Source: CAVONV01 sp963697355 (lineage in GTDB: Bacteria; Acidobacteriota; Vicinamibacteria; Marinacidobacterales; DATDRI01). Taken from it: 64,000 bases of DNA. A program made the position numbers and the translations under genes. Positions 19,145 through 27,710 of this stretch are shown piece after piece. The notes under the pieces were generated by a model. The model was not told where the DNA came from. It did no database searches and worked only from the letters and a program-made list of their open reading frames with translations. Where the stretch lies: assembly GCA_963697355.1 (NCBI GenBank), contig CAVONV010000032.1:1-64000 (forward strand), given 5' to 3'. The number at the start of each line of letters is the position of its first letter. Positions within the stretch are counted from its first letter, which is position 1.

Positions 19145-20308
19145 CTAGAGACTCTTGACGAACCTTTCCATTCGGGCAAACGCTTCTTTGATCTTGTCCT
19201 GTGGTGATAGCAACGTGATACGGACGTGTTGGTTGCCCTCGTCGGCGAACAATGTGCCCGGGAAAATCATCACCTGTTCTTGTTTCAGCAAATCGTAACA
19301 GAACTGTTCCGCGTCGAGACCTGTCGATGAGACATTGGCGTAAACGTACATGCCGCCACCGGGATGGCCATAGGTCATTCCCAGTCGATCCAATCCTGCC
19401 ATGATCAGGTCTCGTCTCTGCTGATATCGCCTGACCATTTCTTTCAGGTCCTTCTCTCCTTGCCGCAATGCTGCGAGAGCACCCGCTTGCATAGCGGGAG
19501 ATGTGCAGATGCTGATCGAGTGCTTGATTTCAATCGCCGGTTCCATAAACCACTCCGGCGCGGCGAGATAGCCCACCCGCCACCCCGTCATAGCATAGGC
19601 CTTGGAGAATCCGTTGATGGTCACGGTTCTCTCGTACAACCCGTCGAAAGTGGCGAGGCTCGAATGCTCACCACCGTCGAAGATGATTCGGTCGTAGATA
19701 TCATCGGAGATGACGAGTAAGTCACGCTCCACGGCCAACTCGGCGATCTTCCGTAGCTCGTCTCTCTCAATCAAAGCGCCGGTTGGATTGTTGGGATTGG
19801 CCACGACGAGCAGCTTCGTCTTATCGGTAACAGCCCTCCTGATGTCGTCAGCTTTGAGCGCAAAATCATCTTCTTCTCGCGTGGGAACCGTAACCACACG
19901 CCCCCCAGCCATATTCACCATGTAGTCGAACGCATTGAAGCGCGGAGACTGCAACAGGACTTCTTCCCCCGGATTGACCAGGGCCAGTATGGTGATGAAC
20001 AAAGCCTCTTGACAGCCATTACAGATGATGATTTGTTCGGGCGCATATTCCAGGTCTTTATCCTTTTTCAGCTTTTCGCCGACGGCTCTTCTCAATTCCG
20101 GCAGGCCGGGGGGGGCCGTGTAATGGTGGTATCCATCCTGTAGTGCTTTGACACCTCCCTCAACGATCATCCGAGGTGTGTCGAAATCCGGGTCGCCTCG
20201 TCCCAAGGCGATGATATTGTCCATTTGTGAGGCGATCTGGAGCATGCGAGTACGTATGCTCTCTTCAACGCTTATTGCACGGTCAGCCAGATATTTCTTT
20301 GGGGACAT
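19145..20308 (-). CDS. Class I/II pyridoxal-phosphate aminotransferase
   Basis: Fold-type I aminotransferase. Conserved positions are HHYTAPPGLPELR, VVANPNNPTGALI (Asn), VISDDIYDRIIF (Asp and Tyr), NGFSKAYAMTGWRVGY (PLP lysine and the following Arg region) and the C-terminal QHVRITLLSPQDKI (carboxylate-binding Arg). Length is 387 residues, close to aspartate/aromatic aminotransferases of subfamily I-gamma. It probably moves an amino group between an operon-specific 2-oxo or amino acid and glutamate/aspartate. The gene starts 7 bp after the amidohydrolase stop. Confidence 0.9.
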   Translation of the reverse strand: MSPKKYLADRAISVEESIRTRMLQIASQMDNIIALGRGDPDFDTPRMIVEGGVKALQDGYHHYTAPPGLPELRRAVGEKLKKDKDLEYAPEQIIICNGCQEALFITILALVNPGEEVLLQSPRFNAFDYMVNMAGGRVVTVPTREEDDFALKADDIRRAVTDKTKLLVVANPNNPTGALIERDELRKIAELAVERDLLVISDDIYDRIIFDGGEHSSLATFDGLYERTVTINGFSKAYAMTGWRVGYLAAPEWFMEPAIEIKHSISICTSPAMQAGALAALRQGEKDLKEMVRRYQQRRDLIMAGLDRLGMTYGHPGGGMYVYANVSSTGLDAEQFCYDLLKQEQVMIFPGTLFADEGNQHVRITLLSPQDKIKEAFARMERFVKSL

Positions 20309-20315
20309 AGGATTC

Positions 20316-21543
20316 CTACACGAGGCGAGTGCCCCGAACGAATGTCATTTTCACCTTGGACAGAGCGCCCAAGTCATCAATGGGATTGCCCTCCACGACG
20401 ATGATGTCCGCTTCCTTGCCGGCCTCGAGCGTCCCAACCTTGGAGTCGATTCTGTTCACGATCGCTGCTTCTCTCGTGGCGCTCATGATCGCCGCGTAGT
20501 TGTCCTTGACGACCCCGATCTCGACCATGAACGCGAGCTCCGGTGCGACGACGTCGTGCCGAACCACCGGGCTTCCCGCGTCCGTTCCGAAGGCGATGCG
20601 TACACCGGCCTTTGCAGCTTTCACCAAGCTATCAAAACGGGTCTTGTCGGCAATGGTCTTTTGTCGCTCCTCTATCTTCCATTCGGGGATGTTGTATTTT
20701 CTGGCGATCTCGGGACGGCTCTGCATCACGAGGGGTGAGAATGTGGTGACAATCGGCACGTTCTTGGACACGAGTTGGTCGATGGTCTTCTCGGACATCT
20801 TGCCACCGTGCTCGATGCAATCGACGCCGAACTCCACTACCCGGGCTATGGCTTCATCATAGGTGGCATGAGCCGTGACCGGGAGACTGTTCCGGTGGGC
20901 TTCATCGAGGACCGCATCGAGCTCGGCATCGGTGAACTCCAGCGTGTCGTGGCAGGCCATGATCTTGATGAGGTCCGCGCCATGCCGGACCTGCTCCCGG
21001 ACCGCACGCCGCATCTCGTCGGCACCCGACGCTTCACGACAACACCAGTAGGTGTGGCCGCCCGTTTGGACGAGAGCCTCGCCACAGATGAGGAGACGTG
21101 GTCCGGGGAACACACCTTGCTCGACAGCCTGCTTGGCAAAGAAGTTGGTATTGTTCATTCCTAGGTCGCGAACGGTCGTGACACCGGCCCGCAAACTCAC
21201 CTGCATATTGGCGGCGCATTTGTAAGCACTGATCTCGGGAGCAATCGTGAAGCGCTTGGTCGGCGAGGTCATGAATGCCGTCCCACGCCAGGTGAGCGTG
21301 ACTATTGATGATGCCGGGGAGAATGGTTCCTGATGTAGGGATGACGTCGTCACGGGAAGTGGAACCTTCGGCCTGGGACCCGACGCCGGTGATCAATCCC
21401 CCGTCTATCTCAACGTAGCCGTCCACGATGACTTCTCCGGCCACGCCGGTGATCACCCTGCCGGTGAGAGTGGCCGATACGGGCTCCCGTTGTGCGAGGG
21501 GCTGAAGTATTTTTTGAAATTTCCATGCTGGAGCTTCAGGCAT
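20316..21543 (-). CDS. Metal-dependent amidohydrolase (imidazolonepropionase-like), one frameshift
   Basis: Cytoplasmic amidohydrolase-superfamily enzyme (TIM barrel with two-metal centre). The start at 21543 (MPEAPAWKFQKILQPL) has AGGAG upstream. Metal ligands: NSHAHLAWDG (HxH), GADLIKIMACHD (carboxylated Lys), TAHATYDEA (His), DCIEHGGKMSEK (His) and FGTDAGSPVV (Asp). A frame break near 21245 joins HDLADQALHD to APEISAYKCAANMQV. About 408 residues. Such enzymes hydrolyse cyclic amides, N-acyl amino acids or Xaa-Pro dipeptides. It sits 10 bp after the D-2-hydroxyacid dehydrogenase stop, as part of the transporter operon. Confidence 0.85.
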
Positions 21544-21553
21544 TTTTTTACTC

Positions 21554-22491
21554 CTATCTATCCAGGATTCCGACCATCTCTCGGGTGACGGCCTCGGCCG
21601 CATCTTTCATGGGCACGCCTCCCAGATGGGGCGTGAGAATCATTTTTTCGGCCGGCAGGCCGAAGAACGGATGGTCCTCCGGTAAGGCTCATACCGGAAA
21701 ACATCCAAGGCGGCTCCTGCGATCTGTCCTGATCGGATGGCTTCGGACAGAGCGTCCTCATCGACCATGCGGCCTCTTGCCGTGTTGATAAAAAACGCCG
21801 TTCGTTTCATCCGCTGAAAAGCTTCGGAGCCGAACTGTTTGTCGTTTCCATAGGAGCCCTCAAAGAATCGATGATGGAGTGACACGTAGTCGCTTTGCTC
21901 GAGCAGTTTATCGAGATCCCGCCATTGGACGCCCAACTCGGCCTCTTCGGTCGAGGAGAGGCGCTTGGGTTTGTAGTAGACCACACGGGCGGAAAAGCCT
22001 TTGAGGATTCTTGCCGTGGCTTTTCCGATATAGCCCAAGCCCACGAGTCCGACGGTTCGGCCGCCCAACATCCCGAAATCTTTCAGATTGACCCAGTTGT
22101 AAGTGTAGTTCTTTTGGTCGGTCAATATCGGCTTCGACCTATCAGGTAACCATTCTTTGTTCTTCGTCTTATCCAAGATCCATGGCAGTCGCTTAGCTAG
22201 CGCTAACATCAATAGCACGGTGTGCTCCGCGACACCTAGAAGCGCCGAATTGCCTATCGAATGTACCGGTACAGGCGTATCCACTATTCTTGCCGAGCCA
22301 GGCTCCAATAGAAATACAGCTTGCAACTGGTCACCGGCCGCTTCGAGCAAGCGCTCATCCACGTCTCGGCCCTGCGTCACGAACGCTGAAACACCCGTCG
22401 GTGAGTCACAAAGGTTGAAGTCGGCCGCTCTTAGGCTTTCCACCACCGTGGGATGAATGTCCTGATCAACCAAGTAGATATCTTTTGTCAT
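21554..22491 (-). CDS. D-isomer-specific 2-hydroxyacid dehydrogenase, one frameshift near its end
   Basis: NAD(P)-dependent reduction of 2-oxo acids or oxidation of D-2-hydroxy acids. It has the nucleotide-binding motif GRTVGLVGLGYIGKATARIL, the region FINTARGRMVDEDAL (catalytic Arg) and AALDVFRYEP (Glu region). A frame break near 21690 is needed to reach the catalytic His segment MILTPHLGGVPMKDAAEAV and the stop at 21554. The corrected protein is about 312 residues. The start ATG overlaps the stop of the upstream glycosidase-like gene (ATGA), indicating translational coupling. Confidence 0.87.
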
Positions 22492-23906
22492 TTCAAGCCA
22501 AGCTCCTCGAGCGCGCGTGCCGCTCCATCTAGGTTGGCAAGTTTCATACTCGCATAATTGGGAGAGAAAATGACGCCGACTCCGCCGGCTTCATAAGTGG
22601 CAAGAACACTTTCATAGACGATTTCGGGTGTGCACTTCGCTTGTTCCTCCCTCACGCGGGGTGCATCGACACCCACACCCATGTAGACCGGGAGTTTTCC
22701 CTCGATCGCTTTTACGGTATCTCGACATTGACGACCCACATAGCTTCTGGCTCCCATTCCTCGAGAAACGAGGTGGTCCCAATCCGTTTCATCGAGTCCA
22801 AGGATCTTGTACATCATGGGTGTGAGCTCCTGCGGAGTGAATTCACGAAGGATATTTTCGTGGAAGTCCGTCATTTCTTTCACGTAGATTTGCCCCGATT
22901 GATGTTGGTACGTTATGGGCTTCACCCAGTCCGCATAGTTGACGGTCTCCGCCCAGGGCCACTCGGCCTTCCGAATGGGATTGAAGTGATTTCGGTTCCA
23001 CACGTTCAAGCCGAACTCCAGATCGGGATTGCACCACTTGACGATGCCGTAGAGCTCCCGGTCTAGGTCTTTGTTGCGCTTAATCCAGTGGCGCTCGAAC
23101 AAAAGGACTTCCGGATTTTCGAGCAGGATTCGCAGAAATGTGATGAAAGGGCCGTCGACGAACTCGGCGCCCGATCGAGCTTGTTGAAAGTAATCATAAA
23201 GTCTTCCGCAGGCGACTCGCGTCCGTTCCGCATCGACGCCGTCCGCCTCGAGACTCCGCACACAGTACGGGCAGTAGCAAGTCGGTTCCATGCCTGAGAT
23301 GAGCCTGTCGAGAGGGCTTCTCCGCTCGTTACACCACATAATTCCATCAATGTCATAGTTGCGGCAGTGGTCCTCGATCAACGAATGCCACCAGTTTCGG
23401 TAAGCAGGGTGCTCGAGACAGGGCTCCGAGCTGATCCGCCCCAAATGGTCCACCTCCAGGCACTGAGGTAGATTGACAATGGGGACGCTCGCAGCCGAGC
23501 CGTGCCCGGCGTACTTGAAGAGCGGTTCCATGAGCTCGGGAATCACCTTCATCTTGCGTTTTCTTGCGCCGGGGATGACCATTTCGAGAATGTCTTTGTC
23601 TTTCATGCCTTCGTCCGGCGCACGGAAATTATCGATGAAGGTGTTGGCGTAGAATTCCGGCCGGTGCCTTAGGTAAGAGCCGCCTTGTACGTCTATAGGC
23701 TCGGAAACACCATGGTCGGGCCAGCCGTCCAGCTTCCATGAGATGCTCCGGCCGATCTTCAGACCCAGCCAACTCACCGTGCCCAAAAGCAGCGCGTTGA
23801 CACCAACTCTCTCCTGCAGGGTATCGAGCACCTGGTCGACACCTTCGTCCACGAAGCTGATCGGACCGACTTGAATCCCAACGAATTTGTTCTCACGATT
23901 ACTCAT
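22488..23906 (-). CDS. Uncharacterised glycoside-hydrolase-like TIM-barrel protein
   Basis: A 472-residue protein without a signal peptide, so probably cytoplasmic. Its pattern suggests a beta/alpha barrel: VGPISFVDEGVDQVLD and VNALLLGTVSW at the N-terminus, KVIPELMEPLFKY, YDIDGIMWCNERRSP (an acidic strand end like a catalytic carboxylate), a CYCPYC cysteine cluster, LEFGLNVWNRNHF, VKPITYQHQSG and GVGVIFSPNYA. It resembles the hypothetical glycosyl-hydrolase groups (GHL6-like), but I do not recognise it firmly. It sits between the permeases and the dehydrogenase in the operon and overlaps the next gene by 4 bp. It may open the imported substrate; this is inference. Confidence 0.65.
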   Translation of the reverse strand: MSNRENKFVGIQVGPISFVDEGVDQVLDTLQERVGVNALLLGTVSWLGLKIGRSISWKLDGWPDHGVSEPIDVQGGSYLRHRPEFYANTFIDNFRAPDEGMKDKDILEMVIPGARKRKMKVIPELMEPLFKYAGHGSAASVPIVNLPQCLEVDHLGRISSEPCLEHPAYRNWWHSLIEDHCRNYDIDGIMWCNERRSPLDRLISGMEPTCYCPYCVRSLEADGVDAERTRVACGRLYDYFQQARSGAEFVDGPFITFLRILLENPEVLLFERHWIKRNKDLDRELYGIVKWCNPDLEFGLNVWNRNHFNPIRKAEWPWAETVNYADWVKPITYQHQSGQIYVKEMTDFHENILREFTPQELTPMMYKILGLDETDWDHLVSRGMGARSYVGRQCRDTVKAIEGKLPVYMGVGVDAPRVREEQAKCTPEIVYESVLATYEAGGVGVIFSPNYASMKLANLDGAARALEELGLK

Positions 23907-23960
23907 GACACATCGCTCCTACCCGCTATCGTCTACGATCATCGTGAACGCAAGCGAGGA

Positions 23961-24806
23961 TCAAGCGATTCCTCGGAGGCTGTCACCCAGCAAATTACAG
24001 GCCATGACCACGGTCAGAATGGCAAAACCCGGAAAAGTCGAAATCCACCAGGCTTTGCCCAGTACGGTACGTCCGACCGCCGCCATCAAGCCCCACTCCG
24101 CCGTCGGCGGTTGCGCCCCCATCCCAAGAAAGCTCAAACCCGCCCCGACCGAGATGGCGTTTCCGACCTGAAGCGTCGAGAGCACGAGCAAAGGGGCTAG
24201 TGCGTTAGGCAGCACATGTCGAAACATGATCTTGACGTCATGAACACCCAGGATCCGCGCGGCGTCGATATAGGGTTGTTCTCGCAAGGACAGTACCGTG
24301 CCCCTGATGAGACGCGCATAACGAGGTACGGTCGACACCCCGACGGCGATCATTACGTTCTCTATGCTAGGTCCCAAAGCGGCTATGATGACGAGAGCGA
24401 GCAAGATGCCCGGGAAGGCTAACATGGCATCCGTGGTCCTCATGATCAGCGTGTCGACCCAACCACGGTAGAAGCCTGAAACCAGGCCGAGTACGGAACC
24501 GACAACCGACCCCATGACGACACTAATCAATCCCAGCAAGAGTGATATCCGTGCCCCAAATATCACGCGGCTCAGCACATCCCTTCCCAACCGATCTGTA
24601 CCAAACCAGAACTCGTAAGACGGCGGCTGTCGGGCGCTACCCACGGTCTTGATGGGATCGTAAGGCGCCACCTGATCCGCGAAGATCGCGACAACGATCC
24701 ATGCCACGAGAGTCGCAAAGCCCAGGATGAAGCTCGGAGTCCAAATGGAATCCGGGCTACGTGGAGTATCCATCATCGCGTCCGCTCTTCCCCCCGTCTC
24801 ATCCAT
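23961..24806 (-). CDS. Dipeptide/oligopeptide ABC transporter permease (DppC/OppC type)
   Basis: Inner-membrane permease subunit. The start at 24806 (MDETGGRADAMMDTP) overlaps the stop of the DppB-type gene by 8 bp (ATGGATGA). An N-terminal hydrophobic helix is followed by HPFGTD-like FWFGTDRLGRDVLSRVIFG, then the EAA-loop region EQPYIDAARILGVHDVKIMF, then NALAPLLVLSTLQVG. Length is 281 residues with about six membrane segments. It pairs with the permease at 24799-25734. Confidence 0.92.
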   Translation of the reverse strand: MDETGGRADAMMDTPRSPDSIWTPSFILGFATLVAWIVVAIFADQVAPYDPIKTVGSARQPPSYEFWFGTDRLGRDVLSRVIFGARISLLLGLISVVMGSVVGSVLGLVSGFYRGWVDTLIMRTTDAMLAFPGILLALVIIAALGPSIENVMIAVGVSTVPRYARLIRGTVLSLREQPYIDAARILGVHDVKIMFRHVLPNALAPLLVLSTLQVGNAISVGAGLSFLGMGAQPPTAEWGLMAAVGRTVLGKAWWISTFPGFAILTVVMACNLLGDSLRGIA

Positions 24807-25734
24807 ATCTAATGCGCGGATCCAGCCATGCGTAGCAAATATCAACGACCAGGTTGACCAGAACGTAAGTGGTTGCCATGAACAAGACGATACCTTGTAC
24901 CAGTGGGTAGTCTTTCCATAGTATGGCGTTCACTACCAGACGGCCCAGGCCCGGGCGGCTGAACACCGTCTCCGTCACGACCGTTCCCGCCAACATGGCG
25001 CCGAACTGTAGGCCTAGCATGGTGAGGACGGGGAGGAACGCGTTTCGCAGTGCGTGGCGAAGGGTCACAATTCGGGCGGGCAGACCCTTGGAGCGCGCCG
25101 TGCGGACGTAGTCTTCGACCAAGACTTCCACCAGACTCGAGCGGGTCAACCGGCTGATGACTCCGGCAGACACCAGACCCAGCGTGATGCTAGGCAGCAC
25201 CAACGATCTCAGGCCCTCTTGGCCGGCGGGAGGAAACCAACCCAGTCGAAACGAAAACACGAGTATCAGCAACAGCCCCAACCAGAACAGAGGCAAAGAC
25301 ACACCGACATAGGCCACCATCATACTGAGCGTGTCCATCCATGAACCCTGTTTCAGAGCGGCGATTATTCCGGTCGACATCCCGATCAGTATGGCAAAGA
25401 AGATCCCGCCCAGACTCAGCTGCAAGGTCGACCCAAAGCGTTCGAGAATGAGATCGAGAACCGGCGAACGAAACCGTACGGATGTTCCGAGATCCCCGGT
25501 GACGGCTCCCCGAACGAATCGGAAATACTGAACGGGCAGCGGATCGTTCAAACCCATGAGCTCTCGCAGCTCGTCTTGTCGTTCAGGGGTCACCGATCCG
25601 CTTTCGGCACCGGCCAGCATCAGCTGCACAGGATCGCCCGGAAGGGCATGCATGATGGAGAAAACGATGAGTGAGATCAGGAACAACACCGGCACCAACT
25701 GCGCAACGCGGCCGGCGAGGTACCTAGCCAGCAT
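24799..25734 (-). CDS. Dipeptide/oligopeptide ABC transporter permease (DppB/OppB type)
   Basis: Inner-membrane permease. Family landmarks are MHALPGDPVQLML near the N-terminus, FRSPVLDLILERFGSTLQLS, LPLFWLGLLLILVFS, the EAA-loop-like EDYVRTARSKGLPARIVTL, HALRNAFLPVLTMLGLQ and TVFSRPGLGRLVVNAI. Length is 311 residues and six hydrophobic segments are evident. It begins 23 bp after the binding-protein gene and is translationally coupled to the DppC-type gene, making a complete importer with the ATPases at 15.0-17.0 kb. Confidence 0.93.
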   Translation of the reverse strand: MLARYLAGRVAQLVPVLFLISLIVFSIMHALPGDPVQLMLAGAESGSVTPERQDELRELMGLNDPLPVQYFRFVRGAVTGDLGTSVRFRSPVLDLILERFGSTLQLSLGGIFFAILIGMSTGIIAALKQGSWMDTLSMMVAYVGVSLPLFWLGLLLILVFSFRLGWFPPAGQEGLRSLVLPSITLGLVSAGVISRLTRSSLVEVLVEDYVRTARSKGLPARIVTLRHALRNAFLPVLTMLGLQFGAMLAGTVVTETVFSRPGLGRLVVNAILWKDYPLVQGIVLFMATTYVLVNLVVDICYAWLDPRIRYG

Positions 25735-25757
25735 GGCCGAACGAGTCTCGAATGTGA

Positions 25758-27428
25758 TTAGTCACGGATGTAGGTGTTATGGAGAAAGTGGTAGTTACCT
25801 TCAGACATCAGTTGAAAGCCGACGACCTCGTCGGAAACTGCATAGAAAACCGGCTCGCTGAGCGTTGGAATCATCAACGCGTTGTCCATGATTATTCTCT
25901 GGGCCGAGTATGCCAGTTCGCATCGAGCATCATGCTCGGGGACGACCCTCAGTTGACTGACCGTCTCGTCGAGCTCCCTGTTGACGAATCCCGTCCATGC
26001 CCATCCACCCACGACGTCGTTAGCGGAGTTCCAAAGCATGTCGAGCAACATGGGGTCCGGGCTCCGCTGGCGTTCGTAAATGAAATCGAAGTCGCGGGCA
26101 TTCACTTTTTCGAGTTGTACCGGACCAGGCACCATCTCGATCACGAGGTCTATCCCCAGCTCGCGCCACTGCGACTGGATGGCTTCCCCGATTTCTTCGT
26201 AGTGCAGTACCGTCCATCTGAGCAAAAGCGGTGTGCCGTCGGCAATCCCCGGTACGCCGTGGGCTTCCCGTATGCCGTCCCCATCCTGATCTCTATATCC
26301 GGTTTTCTCCAGAAGCGACTTAGCCATCTCTGGGTCATGTGGATAGCGTTCTTCGTTGCCGTCCCAGTGGCAAGGATGCACGGTGTTCAAAGGACCGTAG
26401 GAGGGTAAATAACTCCCGTCGTAGAGAAGTTCGTTGATCGCAACCTGATCCGTACCGTAGAGCAGAGCCTGGCGAAACTCGAGGATGTCGAAAGGCGCTT
26501 TCCTGGTGTTCATCACCATCGAAAGCCCTGTACCCGCTTGATAGCCTTTGATCAACCTGAAGCCTTCTCTGTCGAGGTAATCATCAATATAGGCGGCGGG
26601 AAGGTTCATGGCAATATGCGCGTTGCCCGTTTGTACAACGCTACCCAGCACGGCCTCTTCACCAATGAAGTTGATTGTGACACTCTCCAAGTGCGCAGTC
26701 CCACCCTCTTCGCTGATTGAGTTCCACCCCCCGTAGCCCTCCCATTTCTCGAGAGTGACGTGGGAGTTGGGTACCCACTCCTCGAGGGTGAAAGGCCCAG
26801 CGCCAACGAGATGCTTGTCGAACTCCTCGGGACCCCACTTCTCGGCCGCGGTGGGAGACCAGATCGGCATCCGCCAAAACGCATCCAGCAAAACGACCCA
26901 GGGCTCACTGTAGTGAAAGGTCACGGTGAAATCATCCACGATCTCGACCTTTTCGACCGGGCCGAGTCGCGCGGCCATTTCTGCGGATCGGGTTTCAGGA
27001 TCGAGGATTCTACGGATGTTGTACTCTAGCGCCTGCGCATTGAACGGCGTTCCGTCCTGGAAAGTCACATCATCCCGCAGATGGAACGTCCATTCATCGG
27101 CGTTTGCAGATGACGTCCAGCTCTTTGCCAAGGCAGGATGAAACTTGCCGTCGGGGCCCAAGATCAGCAGCGGGTCGGCGATGAAAGAGTCAATCAGCCA
27201 CGCCGGCTGATAGGGCTCGACATGTCCATCGAGTGAGGCTGGTTCGTGGCTGGCGTCCCAAGCCATGATCAAGTGACCGCCCTTGGACGACGCGGTTTGA
27301 ACGGCTTTCGTCTCCTTCTCCTCCTCCGATACCGGCGGCTGACATGCTGCAAGGGCCAGGCCCGCCACCGCCATCGCAGTAGTCAGGTATGAACTTATCT
27401 CTTTGCCGCAGTATGGTTTTCTGCTCAT
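25758..27428 (-). CDS. Peptide/nickel-type ABC transporter substrate-binding lipoprotein
   Basis: First gene of the 11-gene operon. The signal peptide ends in the lipobox AGLALAACQPP. SBP_bac_5 family segments are FHPALAKSWTSSANADEWTF, HLRDDVTFQDGTPFNAQALEY, VGAGPFTLEEWVPNSHVTL, FRQALLYGTDQVAINELLY and SLLEKTGYRDQDGDGIREA. Length is 556 residues. It captures the substrate in the periplasm for the permeases encoded immediately downstream. The start codon lies only 12 bases from the -10 box at 27441-27446, so the mRNA would have almost no leader and no Shine-Dalgarno site. Confidence 0.92.
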   Translation of the reverse strand: MSRKPYCGKEISSYLTTAMAVAGLALAACQPPVSEEEKETKAVQTASSKGGHLIMAWDASHEPASLDGHVEPYQPAWLIDSFIADPLLILGPDGKFHPALAKSWTSSANADEWTFHLRDDVTFQDGTPFNAQALEYNIRRILDPETRSAEMAARLGPVEKVEIVDDFTVTFHYSEPWVVLLDAFWRMPIWSPTAAEKWGPEEFDKHLVGAGPFTLEEWVPNSHVTLEKWEGYGGWNSISEEGGTAHLESVTINFIGEEAVLGSVVQTGNAHIAMNLPAAYIDDYLDREGFRLIKGYQAGTGLSMVMNTRKAPFDILEFRQALLYGTDQVAINELLYDGSYLPSYGPLNTVHPCHWDGNEERYPHDPEMAKSLLEKTGYRDQDGDGIREAHGVPGIADGTPLLLRWTVLHYEEIGEAIQSQWRELGIDLVIEMVPGPVQLEKVNARDFDFIYERQRSPDPMLLDMLWNSANDVVGGWAWTGFVNRELDETVSQLRVVPEHDARCELAYSAQRIIMDNALMIPTLSEPVFYAVSDEVVGFQLMSEGNYHFLHNTYIRD

Positions 27429-27440
27429 CGGTTCCGGAGG

Positions 27441-27469
27441 ATTGTATCCGCCCCAGGAACTACGGGCAA
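27441..27469 (-). promoter_or_regulatory. Promoter of the 11-gene transporter/catabolic operon
   Basis: On the minus strand: TTGCCC (27469-27464), a 17-bp spacer, TACAAT (27446-27441) inside GGGGCGGATACAATC. A start about 7 bases past the -10 would leave only about 5-6 bases before the ATG at 27428. The extended -10 segment is identical to that of the promoter at 9509-9538. Confidence 0.65.
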
Positions 27470-27710
27470 CACTCCAAGGAGGACCTACCTGGCGGATACT
27501 CGAGAGCTGCCGCCCTTAGATCTCCGCACGGCGCTTCTTGCGGCCCCGTGGTAGGGTGTTTGCGCAAGTGCCCGTTTTGTTGAAGCTGTTGATTGCACCG
27601 CCGTTTCCCTCACGCCCAGATCCCGTCTAGAATGGCGCCCGGCTGGCATAGTGAGGCCTAAGACCAAGAATAACGGCCCATTTTGGGCCAACCCCTAAGG
27701 AGAGACCACC

